A stretch of 41,020 nucleotides of DNA from Paludibacteraceae bacterium (lineage in GTDB: Bacteria; Bacteroidota; Bacteroidia; Bacteroidales; Paludibacteraceae), in contig JAFTSS010000076.1 of the NCBI GenBank assembly GCA_017467185.1, forward strand, positions 1 to 41,020, in the 5' to 3' direction. Positions 16,843 to 25,591 of this stretch are shown here, one piece after another; position 1 is the first letter of the stretch, and every line of letters begins with the position of its first letter. A program made the position numbers and the translations under genes. The notes below the pieces were generated by a model. That model made no database searches. It was not told the DNA's origin and saw only the letters and a list, made by a program, of their open reading frames with translations.

Positions 16843-17328
16843 ATGAAGAAAATACTAGTACTTGTTATGCTTGCATGTTCTATTTTGGGGAGTGCAAAGC
16901 AATATTATTGTAAAGGAATTAATTTTGAATATAAGAAAAAATCTTATCCTCATGAGGTTATTTCAAAAAACGGAACATTTATTGAGTTTGCAGAGGGTTC
17001 AATTGAGAAAATTTTTGTTCAACATTGGACACCTGAAAAATATCTGTTGAATTATGTTGATAAAATGATGGAACATTCAAATAACTCTAGAAGACAAAAT
17101 AGGGTTAAATATATGACAGAAGTACAAGATGGTTCCGTTAATAATTATCCTTGTAAGTTTGTTGATTTTAAATATAAAGATTTTTATAGAAGGGTATATT
17201 GTTTTGTGATAGATGATGAGATGTTTATTATAAAAATCGATGGTTTAAAGGTAGGTAATGAAATAAAGATGAATACTTTTATTAAAAAGTTGAAAATAGT
17301 AGATACCTTTGAATATATTCCAGAATAA
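16843..17328 (+). CDS. Small secreted protein, function unknown
   Basis: 161 residues, N-terminal signal MKKILVLVMLACSILGSAKQ. The mature part is rich in Lys, Tyr and Phe (YYCKGINFEYKKKSYPHEV, YPCKFVDFKYKDFYRRVYCFVIDDEMFIIKIDG). Three cysteines (in YYCKG, YPCKF and VYCFV) could allow disulfide bonding after export. I recognise no domain. It lies 20 bp after the preceding secreted-protein gene and is ended by the terminator at 17341, so the two form an operon behind RNA copy 1. Confidence 0.75.
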   Translation: MKKILVLVMLACSILGSAKQYYCKGINFEYKKKSYPHEVISKNGTFIEFAEGSIEKIFVQHWTPEKYLLNYVDKMMEHSNNSRRQNRVKYMTEVQDGSVNNYPCKFVDFKYKDFYRRVYCFVIDDEMFIIKIDGLKVGNEIKMNTFIKKLKIVDTFEYIPE

Positions 17329-17340
17329 AATCAATAAAAC

Positions 17341-17382
17341 AAAAAAAAGCACCAAGTATATTTAAACTTGGTGCTTTTTTTT
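17341..17382. terminator. Bidirectional intrinsic terminator
   Basis: Eight A, GCACCAAGT (17349-17357), 8-nt loop, ACTTGGTGC (17366-17374), eight T. It ends the plus-strand secreted-protein operon and, on the minus strand, the tRNA-Lys(CUU) transcript whose 3' end is 2 bp away. Confidence 0.95.
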
Positions 17383-17383
17383 G

Positions 17384-17456
17384 TATACCCGGTGGGGCTC
17401 GAACCCACGACCCATTGATTAAGAGTCAATTGCTCTACCAACTGAGCTACGGATAC
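17384..17456 (-). tRNA. tRNA-Lys (anticodon CUU)
   Basis: 73-nt cloverleaf on the minus strand without encoded CCA. Acceptor GUAUCCG/CGGGUAU (with G-U pairs at 1-72 and 4-69), D-arm from UAGCUCAGUUGGUAGAGC, anticodon stem AUUGA/UCAAU with loop CUCUUAA giving CUU, and T-arm GUGGG-UUCGAGC-CCCAC. Reads AAG codons. Confidence 0.96.
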
Positions 17457-17502
17457 TTATACAATGCACAATGCACAATTCACAATTGCGAATTTGCGAC
17501 TG
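17457..17502. repeat. AATGCACAATGCACAATTCAC repeat upstream of tRNA-Lys(CUU)
   Basis: ACAATGCACAATGCACAATT followed by CACAATTGCGAATTTGCG: tandem copies of CACAATG/CACAATT. The AATGCAC word is the one that encodes HCA in the signal peptides at 5.5, 7.4 and 11.2 kb. It lies in the predicted leader between the tRNA promoter and the tRNA. Confidence 0.7.
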
Positions 17503-17510
17503 CAAAGTTA
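17503..17510 (-). promoter_or_regulatory. -7 box of tRNA-Lys(CUU) promoter
   Basis: CAAAGTTA on the plus strand is TAACTTTG on the minus strand, a good match to TAnnTTTG, 47 bp upstream of the tRNA. The same 8-mer serves the promoters of five other genes in the window. Confidence 0.7.
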
Positions 17511-17544
17511 CAATTTTTTTCTGATATATCTATCAAAAAATACT

Positions 17545-17582
17545 ATTTTTTTCAAAATTCCTCATTCCTCACTCCTCATTCC
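17545..17582. repeat. CTCATTC word repeat at the clpC 3' end
   Basis: TTCCTCATTCCTCACTCCTC followed by ATTCCTAATTTTC, five copies of a 7-8 bp word. On the coding (minus) strand the word reads GAATGAGGA. It supplies the last codons of clpC (RNEE) and its TGA stop. Sister tracts lie at 26885-26928 and 38163-38198. Confidence 0.8.
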
Positions 17583-20082
17583 TAATTTTCAAAGAGTTGC
17601 CTTCAGAGTTAACATCAACCACCACTTTTTCGCTATTCATCTTGCCTGCAGTAAGCATCTCTTCAACTATTAAATCTTCCAAATGTGTCTGAATTGAACG
17701 TTGTAGTGGGCGTGCTCCATATTGTTTGTCGAAACCTTTATCTGCCAAGAAATCAACAGCTGCATCTGATACTTCAAGTTCAAATCCTAAGCCTTTACAA
17801 CGTGCCTTAAATTTATCTAATTCAAGGTTGATAATCTGATTGATATCGTTGCGAGTTAATTGGTTAAAGTTGATTATTTCATCAATACGGTTTAGGAATT
17901 CAGGAGCAAATGTGCGCTCCAAAGCTTTGCGTGTAACAGCATGGGCATACTCTTGATTATCAGTCTTATCTGCAGTGGTAAAACCTACTCCGCGACCGAA
18001 ATCTTTCAATTGGCGAGTACCTGCATTAGAAGTCATAATAATCACCGTATTTTTGAAGTCGATTTTACGCCCTAAACCATCGGTTATAAAACCTTCATCT
18101 AGAAGTTGGAGCAATATGTTATATACTTCAGAATTAGCCTTTTCAATCTCGTCAAACAATACGATAGAGTAGGGTTTACGGCGTATTTTCTCAGTCAATT
18201 GTCCGCCTTGTTCGTAGCCTACATATCCCGGAGGAGCTCCTACTAAACGTGATACTGAGAATTTCTCCATAAATTCGCTCATGTCAATACGCACAAGGGC
18301 ATCTGCCGAGCCAAACATATATTCAGCCAATTTCTTAGCTAACAATGTTTTGCCTACACCTGTAGGGCCAAGGAATATGAACGACCCAATTGGTTTATTT
18401 GGGTCTTTCAATCCCACTCGACTGCGACGAATAGCGCGTACCACTTTTTGTACTGCATCGTCTTGTCCAATCACCTGTCCCTTTAAAGCCTCACCCATTT
18501 TGAGTAAACGTTCGTTTTCGCTATCGGCAATGCGTGTCAAAGGTACACCTGCCATATTTGATATAGTGGATGTTACGTCGTCGCCTGTAACCATTATGCG
18601 ATTCTCTTTGCTTTCTGCCAACCACTCTTTTTTTGCTATCTCTAATTGCGATGCTAATGTAGCTACTTGGTCGCGATATTTTGCTGCAAGTTCAAAATCT
18701 TGACGTAATACAGCCTCTTTTTTCAATCCGTCAAATTCGGCAATATTGTTTTCAAGTGTCTCAATATGAGCAGGTACGCTGAGGTTTGTCAAGTGCATGC
18801 GTGCCCCTGCCTCATCCATTGCATCTATCGCTTTGTCGGGGAACGAGCGGTCGGTGATGTATCTTTCTGTTAAGTTTACACACAATTCTAACGCCTCGTC
18901 TGTGTATGTTACTTGATGATGATCCTCATATCTATCTTTGATATTACGCAATATTTGCAAAGTCTCCTCTTTTGTTGTAGCCTCTACTAATATCTTTTGG
19001 AAACGGCGTTCTAAAGCTCCGTCTTTCTCAATTGATTGGCGATATTCGTTGAGGGTAGTGGCACCGATACATTGAAATTTACCTCTTGATAAGGCTGGTT
19101 TCAACATATTTGCCGTATCGAGTGAGCCTGTTGTTGCTCCAGCACCCACAATAGTGTGTATTTCGTCGATAAAGAGAATAATATTTGGATTAGCCTCTAA
19201 CTCGTTCATTACCGATTTCAGTCTCTCTTCGAATTGACCACGATATTTTGTGCCTGCAAGCATAGCAGCTAAGTCGAGAGATACAATCTTTTTATCAAAC
19301 AGAGCGCGAGGCACTTGGCGATTTACAATTCGTGTAGCCAACCCTTCAACTATAGCCGATTTACCTACTCCCGGTTCGCCTATCAACACCGGATTATTCT
19401 TCTTACGACGGCTAAGTATTTGTATAGTACGCTGAATTTCTTGCTCACGTCCAACTACGGGGTCTAATTCCCCTTCAGCAGCTGCTTTTGATAGGTCGCG
19501 TGAGAAATTATCTAATGCAGGAGTACTTGAATTAGAGTTAGATGGGGTAGTTGCAGTTTTCGTATTGTTGTTCCCATTTTGGCGAGGCATACTATCTTCA
19601 TCATCTTCTAAATCATCATCATCGTCATACACCGATCCCATTTTAGGTTGTGGAACATTATTGCCAACAAACGACTTAAATTTCTCATAGTCAATGTTCA
19701 TCTCGCTAAATAATTTCATCAATTCAGTGTCTTGTTGGCGAAGGATTGCCATGATGAGGTGATGAGTGTGAACTTCGGGAGAACGAGATAGTCGTGCTTC
19801 TAAATTGGCTAATAAAAGTAAAGCTTCAGTTGTGCGGTGTAAAGAAGCAGGATTTGCACCATCAACAGTATTATTTTTAATTTCTTCTAATTTCTTTTTT
19901 AGGGTGTTTAAGTCAATTCCTAATTTAATTAGAATATTTAGTGCCGAGCAATCATTCAAGCGCATTATTCCAAGCACTATGTGGTTAGGAAATATTTGAT
20001 TGTCTCCTAAGCGTTCCCTCTCGCCATTGCTAAATTCAATGGCATCATGTAAATTAGTTGTTATATTATTGTTAAGATTCAT
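17569..20082 (-). CDS. clpC: ATP-dependent Clp protease ATP-binding subunit ClpC
   Basis: Class I Hsp100 with two AAA+ modules that unfolds proteins for ClpP. 837 residues: Clp N-domain double repeat (about 1-140); a low-complexity linker with an acidic block ([12 protein letters not shown], 153-164) and an Asn/Ser/Thr-rich part to 190; first Walker A GEPGVGKS (235-242) and Walker [10 protein letters not shown]; a UVR-type middle segment [21 protein letters not shown] (453-473) typical of ClpC rather than ClpB; second Walker A GPTGVGKT (572-579), GYVGYEQGG pore loop and C-terminal D2-small domain. The stop codon and final residues lie in a GAATGAGGA repeat. The upstream gap (20083-20225) has repeats but no obvious promoter box. 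Confidence 0.96.
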   Translation of the reverse strand: MNLNNNITTNLHDAIEFSNGERERLGDNQIFPNHIVLGIMRLNDCSALNILIKLGIDLNTLKKKLEEIKNNTVDGANPASLHRTTEALLLLANLEARLSRSPEVHTHHLIMAILRQQDTELMKLFSEMNIDYEKFKSFVGNNVPQPKMGSVYDDDDDLEDDEDSMPRQNGNNNTKTATTPSNSNSSTPALDNFSRDLSKAAAEGELDPVVGREQEIQRTIQILSRRKKNNPVLIGEPGVGKSAIVEGLATRIVNRQVPRALFDKKIVSLDLAAMLAGTKYRGQFEERLKSVMNELEANPNIILFIDEIHTIVGAGATTGSLDTANMLKPALSRGKFQCIGATTLNEYRQSIEKDGALERRFQKILVEATTKEETLQILRNIKDRYEDHHQVTYTDEALELCVNLTERYITDRSFPDKAIDAMDEAGARMHLTNLSVPAHIETLENNIAEFDGLKKEAVLRQDFELAAKYRDQVATLASQLEIAKKEWLAESKENRIMVTGDDVTSTISNMAGVPLTRIADSENERLLKMGEALKGQVIGQDDAVQKVVRAIRRSRVGLKDPNKPIGSFIFLGPTGVGKTLLAKKLAEYMFGSADALVRIDMSEFMEKFSVSRLVGAPPGYVGYEQGGQLTEKIRRKPYSIVLFDEIEKANSEVYNILLQLLDEGFITDGLGRKIDFKNTVIIMTSNAGTRQLKDFGRGVGFTTADKTDNQEYAHAVTRKALERTFAPEFLNRIDEIINFNQLTRNDINQIINLELDKFKARCKGLGFELEVSDAAVDFLADKGFDKQYGARPLQRSIQTHLEDLIVEEMLTAGKMNSEKVVVDVNSEGNSLKIRNEE

Positions 20083-20225
20083 AATTTATAATTATTCCAG
20101 ATATTTTAGATAATTTCGATAATCTAGACTTTCTAGTTAATCTATATAATTTAGTTAGTCTAGGCATTCTGGTTAATTTAGATAGTCTAAATAAATTATC
20201 TCATTCCCTATTCCTTATTCCTTAA
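20083..20225. repeat. Repeat-filled gap between DUF4270 gene and clpC
   Basis: Degenerate copies of TTTAGATAAT, TCTAGACTTTCTAG, TAATCTATATAATTTAG, TTAGTCTAGGCATTCTGG and TTTAGATAGTCTAAAT, ending in TCATTCCCTATTCCTTATTCC. Two word families (TCTAG/TTTAGAT and TATTCCT) are mixed. TCTAGA-type words also occur at 30515-30590. No clear promoter was found in it. Confidence 0.7.
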
Positions 20226-21596
20226 TTAAAATCCGTTGTATAGGATTTTTATTCTCATAGGAGAATATTCATTCTTTCCGCTACGAATTGTTGTTGCGGC
20301 TAATTGCGTTAATGGTTTAATTGCAGTAACAGAAGTTGCTCCAGTTGTAGCTGATGCTGTTTCTACAATTACAGGCATTAAAATCATCTCTATAACATCA
20401 TCATCTTCAACCATTTCATTGCGAAGATATTTTGTGATGAAATATGCTAAATCTAATTTATAACTATCTGTTATGTATGAATAATTTGCAATTACAGCGG
20501 TTGTATCAGTTGCTGTAGGAATTGTGTTGTATTTTATGAAATCGTCGAATTGTTCTGTTGTTAAAGCTAATAAGTAATATGGATTACTCATATAGACATC
20601 TGATTTATCATATTCAATGTTTTCAATAATAATTTCTGCTGCATTGATGTTTAATTGTTTGTCTCCAATAGTGTTATATATCTTTTTGCTCATTTTGCCT
20701 ATCGGAATACGTATTTTAGGGTATATTCCAGCTGCAGACTTTATGTAATTTAAACTATCGTCACAAACAGCAATTTGTTCGATGTTTGGGTGTGTAAATT
20801 TATTTAATTGTCGAACCTCTTTATTTGAAGGATAGATTACAGTAGTGTTTACTATTGTGTCTTTTCCATTCTTTTGATAGGTGTAGTGATAATACAAGTG
20901 CATAGTAATTTCATTAAAGCATATCATTGTAGATGAGCCATAACGAGTGGTGATATATAGACCTTTAAACTCGTTTAAGAAAGCATCTTCGTTTTGATAT
21001 ACCTCCTGTGGCATGTTGAAAAATCTTTCTAATTGAACTTGATCAAATTTATATCTGACGTATGGAGTAATTGCGGTATCTTCACTAACAGAGTCAGCTC
21101 TTGATAAGTCAATTGATGTCATTAAGCGTTTACCCATTAATATGGTTGAGTCAGTAAAATCGCCAATATTTAAGTTAGATAAATATTGTGTATTATAATC
21201 GATGGCTTGTTTGTTGATTTCATATATACTAAATTCAAGTGGAGTGTATGAAGAACCAACCCATGAATTATAATACATCATAAGTACCAAAGAGTCAGGT
21301 ATTGGATTATATTTTTCTTCTGGAAATTTATAATTAATAGGAGGAGCTATTTGTAGTAATAATTCAGCTTTAGTTGTTCCGTATTTAGCACTATAAAATT
21401 CGCCCAATATCATAGAGTCGGCTTGGGCTGAAATTGCTGGAACGTAATAGTTTTCACTTTCGATGATAAAAGTGTCGCTAGCAACGATTATCTCATCCTC
21501 TTGAGGTTGAATAGTGATGCCTACAGAGTCATCGTTTTTGCAAGATGTAAATATTGCGGTTAAAGCAATTATAACATATATAAAATATTTTTTCAT
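20226..21596 (-). CDS. DUF4270 family lipoprotein
   Basis: 456 residues; lipobox AIFTSC with Cys19 after MKKYFIYVIIALT. The sequence has the features of the Bacteroidota DUF4270 family: an early DSVGITIQP segment, IVASDTFIIESENYYVPAISAQADSMILGEFYSAKYGTTKAELLLQIAPP, then long beta-rich stretches and a YLLALTTEQFDDFIKYNT segment. Its biochemical function is unknown. In many Bacteroidales this family sits next to a short glycogen/starch-synthase-like gene, as here (97-bp gap, same strand), suggesting a joint role at the cell surface in polysaccharide matters; that is inference. The gene ends at the repeat-filled gap before clpC. Confidence 0.85.
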   Translation of the reverse strand: MKKYFIYVIIALTAIFTSCKNDDSVGITIQPQEDEIIVASDTFIIESENYYVPAISAQADSMILGEFYSAKYGTTKAELLLQIAPPINYKFPEEKYNPIPDSLVLMMYYNSWVGSSYTPLEFSIYEINKQAIDYNTQYLSNLNIGDFTDSTILMGKRLMTSIDLSRADSVSEDTAITPYVRYKFDQVQLERFFNMPQEVYQNEDAFLNEFKGLYITTRYGSSTMICFNEITMHLYYHYTYQKNGKDTIVNTTVIYPSNKEVRQLNKFTHPNIEQIAVCDDSLNYIKSAAGIYPKIRIPIGKMSKKIYNTIGDKQLNINAAEIIIENIEYDKSDVYMSNPYYLLALTTEQFDDFIKYNTIPTATDTTAVIANYSYITDSYKLDLAYFITKYLRNEMVEDDDVIEMILMPVIVETASATTGATSVTAIKPLTQLAATTIRSGKNEYSPMRIKILYNGF

Positions 21597-21693
21597 TGTT
21601 TTAAGTTTTGATTGTCTAAAAATACACTAAAAGGGAATTAACTTTATAAAGTATAACTCCCTCTTTTGTTTATTTTATTATTGTTTTGTAGTG

Positions 21694-22536
21694 TTAATCA
21701 TCGTTTTCCTCTTTGAGTGTAGGATATACTTGAGTGAAGAAATTCCAATAGTTTTCGTGAGTGTTTTCTTCAGCATAAGGTAAGTATGGAATGTTTTTGT
21801 CTTTGATATAACGTTCTAATTCTTCTGATATTGTATCTGAAGCATTGATGACAGCATCAGAGAAGTTTATTGCCATTTTGTGTAATGTTTCAGTATTTAA
21901 AGTTGACCCTATAAGTAATTTAGTGTCATCTTCTTCTATATCGTTGAATAGTGCGCGTTTTTCAAAGCCTTCTTTTATTGGGCATTCAAAATTGTCTTTA
22001 TAAACAGAGTATATAATTTTAGAGTTTGCAAAGAATGGATCTGAAGAGTATGATTTTTTGATATACATTGGAGCTAATGCCGAAATCCAGCCGTGAATGT
22101 GAATTACATCAGGTGTCCAACGTAATTTTTTTATTGTTTCAAGTACACTGCGAACGTAGAATATTCCTCTTTCGTCATTATCATCAAAGAAGTTCCCTTC
22201 TTTATCTTTTTCTATACCATTGCGGTGGAAATAGTCTTCGTTATCAATGAAATAAACTTGCATTCTTGTTGCTTGAATTGTTGCAACTTTAATGATAAGA
22301 GGGTGGTCGTTGTCATCTATTATTACATTTAAGCCTGACAATCGTTGTACTTCATGTAATTGATTGCGACGCTCATTGATATGTCCGAAGCAAGGCATAA
22401 AGGTACGAATTTCACAACCTTTGTCAATTGTGTATTGAGGAAATTGACGACATATATCAGCAATTTCAGTTTCCTTGATATAAGGGTTAATTTCTTGTGT
22501 GATATACAAAATTTTTACAGGTTCTTTGTCTTTCAT
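21694..22536 (-). CDS. Glycogen/starch synthase N-terminal-domain protein (half-size, GT5-like)
   Basis: 280 residues matching only the N-terminal Rossmann half (starch synthase catalytic domain) of GT5 glycogen synthases: VKILYITQEINPYIKETEIADICRQFPQY at the start, then GCEIRTFMPCFGHINERRNQLHEV, VYFIDNEDYFHR, RWTPDVIHIHGWISALAPMYIKK and KMAINFSDAVINASDTISEELER. The canonical ADP-glucose loop K-x-G-G-L is replaced by IKETEIADI, and the C-terminal nucleotide-binding half is absent. It may be a non-catalytic or differently acting protein. Start ATG 22536; promoter at 22634-22664. Operon with the DUF4270 lipoprotein downstream. Confidence 0.82.
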   Translation of the reverse strand: MKDKEPVKILYITQEINPYIKETEIADICRQFPQYTIDKGCEIRTFMPCFGHINERRNQLHEVQRLSGLNVIIDDNDHPLIIKVATIQATRMQVYFIDNEDYFHRNGIEKDKEGNFFDDNDERGIFYVRSVLETIKKLRWTPDVIHIHGWISALAPMYIKKSYSSDPFFANSKIIYSVYKDNFECPIKEGFEKRALFNDIEEDDTKLLIGSTLNTETLHKMAINFSDAVINASDTISEELERYIKDKNIPYLPYAEENTHENYWNFFTQVYPTLKEENDD

Positions 22537-22633
22537 ACCTTTAAATTTAACGTGTTTAAGTGGGTTAATTAGTTAATGGATAGTGTGTTGATGTAAAATA
22601 AAATAGATTTATTCTATAGGTTTTTTACTATTG

Positions 22634-22664
22634 CAAAGTTACAAAAAAAAAATGATATAGGCAA
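22634..22664 (-). promoter_or_regulatory. Promoter of the starch-synthase-like/DUF4270 operon
   Basis: On the minus strand: TTG (22664-22662), 20-bp spacer, TAACTTTG (22641-22634). A near-ideal Bacteroidota housekeeping promoter about 98 bp before the ATG. Confidence 0.85.
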
Positions 22665-22687
22665 ATTTTTTCTTAATCAAAAAATAA

Positions 22688-22724
22688 TAAAAAAAGACAC
22701 GAGATGTAAGAAATCTCGTGTCTT
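22688..22724 (-). terminator. Terminator of amylase gene, built from repeat words
   Basis: GACACGAGAT (22696-22705), loop GTAAGAA, ATCTCGTGTC (22713-22722), extended by two A-T pairs, with an A-run to the left that is a U-run in the minus-strand transcript. The arms are the TCTCGTGTC word seen also at 894-993, and further copies (TTGTGTCTCGTATCTCAAGTC) fill the space up to the stop codon. Confidence 0.85.
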
Positions 22725-22745
22725 GTGTCTCGTATCTCAAGTCTA

Positions 22746-25499
22746 TTATTTACGATAAATTTTGTAAGCCTCTTGAGTTTCGTTGAAGTTTACGATTACC
22801 ATGTATAATCCAGATGGGAGTGATGATACGTTTATAGAGTTTACATTTTCTTCAGAGATAACTTTTTGGCCTTGAATGTTAATAACGTCCACTGATTTTA
22901 TCTCTTCTGTGGTTTCAATGAATACAATATCTTCTGAAATCGTAGGGTAGATTACGCAGTTTGATTTGAAATCAATGTTTTCTGTAGCTGTAAAATCTTC
23001 TGGAGTATATTTGTTAGGTACGTTTGGAAGTTGGAAGTATTGGGCTGTATATACTTTGACTGTTCCAGCTGGTAAAGTGATTTTTGTGCCTTCTGCTATA
23101 GCATTGTTATTATTTGTTAAGTAGTCATACCAATTTGCAGTTCCTTCAGGTAACGATATTTCTTGTGGTGTTGTGCTAACATTTGATACGACGAATACTC
23201 GATTTACGCCTTCGCCCCAAATTACGCTACGGAGAGGACGTTTGTGAGCTAAATCTTGAGATGTTGGGTTGCCTTCGAATACTTGTGGTAATATGCGAGT
23301 GCGCAATTGGTTTATTTGTCCAATGATCTGATATTGATTCATACGGTCAGTATCAACATAGAATTTTTTTGTTTCAGGTACAGGTTTTGTGCCTGTACGG
23401 CCATTTTCTTCAATTGAAATGTCATAGCCAAGTTCTTCGAACATCCACATCATTTGTGGGCCATTTAGCATTGTGCTCATTGCAACGTATGATGCAACGC
23501 GACTTAAGCGAACTGCTTTATTTGTTTTGATTTCTCCGTTGCCATATTGGGTTGCTTTATATTGGCAGCGTTCTTCATCGTGAGATTCAGCGTATGATAC
23601 ATAATTGTCTCTGTTCGCATTGTTTAGGGCACTACTATTAGTTCCATCGAACCATCCCATTGCAAGTTCATAATAAGCGTGGCTTGTGTTATCCCAACAC
23701 ATCATACCTTTGTTGATAAGAGCAGATTGTTCGCCCCAACGATTCCAGTGCTCAAGAATGAAGTATGCGTCTTCGCTAACTGCTTTAACGCTATTTGCGT
23801 AGTAGTCTTCAAGTATGTGTTGATTGCCATAGTTATCGCAACTTTTTCCGCACAAACCATGTGCTAAGTCCATACGATAACCGTCAATTTTATACTCTTC
23901 TAACCAATATTTAAGTACGCGGTGGAAGTAGTTGCGTGTGCCTTCAAAGTCATGGTCCCAATCTTCAAATACGTTGTCGCCATGAGGAGGTGTAACGTTG
24001 AAGTATGGATTTTGAGCTAATGGGAACATTTTGTTTTGAGCTGCCCAACCTGTTGCGTGGTTGAATACCATATCTACAATCACGGCAATACCACGTTTGT
24101 GGCATTCGTCAACCAATGTTTTGAATGATTCTGGTGTTCCGTAAGCTTTGTCGAGTGCAAAATAGTGAGTAGGGTTGTAACCCCAAGAAATATTACCTTC
24201 GAATTCGCTAATTGGCATAAATTCTATAGCATTTACACCGAGGTTTTCGATATAATCCAAACGTTTAGTGATAGCGTCAAACGAACGAAGTGGAGAGAAG
24301 TCATATACCCACATTTCGTAGATTACAAGATTATTTTTGTTTGGGCGTTTGAAATTGAGAGTTGCGTCTGACCATGCAAATTCTTTGCGAGCTGTTTGTA
24401 TTACAGCACAAGGACCGTCTGCTTCTGTTGGATAGGCTAATTGATTAGGATATATATCTTCTGGAATGTAGTGGTCGTTAGGATCGACTGTTTTGTGAGT
24501 GTATGCGTCTGATACTTGAACCATTGACCCATCAGGACGTTGGATAGCGTATTGGAAAACATATTCTTTGTTTGGTTCTAAACCTGTGATGTCGAGCCAG
24601 AAATAACCTGTTTCGCCATCTTTTTTCATTTGATATTCGGTTGAATAAGACCAATTGTTGAAATCGCCTATTACAAATACATTTTTTGATATTTGATTGT
24701 TGTTGTTTTTGCTATAAAGCGATAATGTTACTTTTGTGGCATCGTCGTTATAATATGTAATACCTTCTTGTAATCCAACTGGGCGAGATGCATTTGTTGG
24801 AGTTGATGCTGCGCAGATAAAAATTGTATCATAAGCAACTAATCCGTTAACCTCAGCTTTTGCAACACAAGTATAGTCGCCTGCATTTGCAATCGTGTAG
24901 TTAAATTCAAGTTCAGTACCAGTTGTTGTTTGTTTATTTTCGTCGTTGATTAATAATGAGATAGTACTGCTTTCAGAAGCTGATATTTTAAAGTTTGTTG
25001 TTGTTCCAATATTTACTAATTGATTATTTGCTGGATTTTCAAATTTTACATTTAAACCAGCATCAACTAAATCTACGAAAATATCTTTACCATCGGCAGT
25101 TTTCCCTTCTTTTGTGCCATCTTTACCATCGTTGAATACAAATGCCATTTTCAAAATTTCTTCTGTTTCTGGGCATCCGTAATATTCGTATATATTAGGG
25201 ATAGTCAATGTCCATACATTTCCATTTTTGGTCATCTTGTTTTTTTCTGAGTTATCTCTCCAGTTAGCAACAACATATTTCCAATCCCCTTCATTTGTGC
25301 TTTTATTTGTGATGAGACCAGTGTGAGCATAACATGCTGTTGCTCCCACCATACCTCCATTTCCTTCTGCTGGATTGAAGGTTACAATTATTTCTCCCTT
25401 ATAGCCTTTTTGGATAAAGGTAGGCTCTGTAGTCACTTGTGCACTTACCATCATGCACAACATAATTACGCTTAATGCGCAGAGTAATCTTTTTACCAT
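22746..25499 (-). CDS. Secreted alpha-amylase family (GH13) enzyme with T9SS sorting domain
   Basis: 917 residues. Signal peptide MVKRLLCALSVIMLCMMVSAQ, then two beta-sandwich regions, one of CBM48/E-set type (SLYSKNNNNQISKNVFVIGDFNNWS...GYFWLDITGLEPNKEYVFQYAIQRPDG). The GH13 barrel follows (VYEMWVYDFSPL...), with region I DMVFNH, nucleophile Asp544 in GYRMDLAHG, acid/base Glu583 in FILEHWN and Asp641 in ESHDEE: complete catalytic set. The last ~75 residues (CVIYPTISEDIVFIETTEEIKSVDVINIQGQKV...LPSGLYMVIV) form a type A T9SS C-terminal sorting domain, so the enzyme is exported and probably cell-attached. Likely acts on alpha-glucans (starch, glycogen). Its own promoter is at 25559-25589. Confidence 0.93.
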   Translation of the reverse strand: MVKRLLCALSVIMLCMMVSAQVTTEPTFIQKGYKGEIIVTFNPAEGNGGMVGATACYAHTGLITNKSTNEGDWKYVVANWRDNSEKNKMTKNGNVWTLTIPNIYEYYGCPETEEILKMAFVFNDGKDGTKEGKTADGKDIFVDLVDAGLNVKFENPANNQLVNIGTTTNFKISASESSTISLLINDENKQTTTGTELEFNYTIANAGDYTCVAKAEVNGLVAYDTIFICAASTPTNASRPVGLQEGITYYNDDATKVTLSLYSKNNNNQISKNVFVIGDFNNWSYSTEYQMKKDGETGYFWLDITGLEPNKEYVFQYAIQRPDGSMVQVSDAYTHKTVDPNDHYIPEDIYPNQLAYPTEADGPCAVIQTARKEFAWSDATLNFKRPNKNNLVIYEMWVYDFSPLRSFDAITKRLDYIENLGVNAIEFMPISEFEGNISWGYNPTHYFALDKAYGTPESFKTLVDECHKRGIAVIVDMVFNHATGWAAQNKMFPLAQNPYFNVTPPHGDNVFEDWDHDFEGTRNYFHRVLKYWLEEYKIDGYRMDLAHGLCGKSCDNYGNQHILEDYYANSVKAVSEDAYFILEHWNRWGEQSALINKGMMCWDNTSHAYYELAMGWFDGTNSSALNNANRDNYVSYAESHDEERCQYKATQYGNGEIKTNKAVRLSRVASYVAMSTMLNGPQMMWMFEELGYDISIEENGRTGTKPVPETKKFYVDTDRMNQYQIIGQINQLRTRILPQVFEGNPTSQDLAHKRPLRSVIWGEGVNRVFVVSNVSTTPQEISLPEGTANWYDYLTNNNNAIAEGTKITLPAGTVKVYTAQYFQLPNVPNKYTPEDFTATENIDFKSNCVIYPTISEDIVFIETTEEIKSVDVINIQGQKVISEENVNSINVSSLPSGLYMVIVNFNETQEAYKIYRK

Positions 25500-25558
25500 A
25501 GTTATTTGTTTTTGTGTTAAAATATAATATAAAAAAAGTTGTATTTTACAAATTCATG

Positions 25559-25589
25559 CAAAGTTACAACTATTTTTTGAAATATGCAA
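25559..25589 (-). promoter_or_regulatory. Promoter of the secreted amylase gene
   Basis: Minus strand: TTG (25589-25587), 20-bp spacer, TAACTTTG (25566-25559), 60 bp before the ATG at 25499. It overlaps the end of the transglutaminase gene region (stop at 25592) very closely. Confidence 0.85.
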
Positions 25590-25591
25590 TT

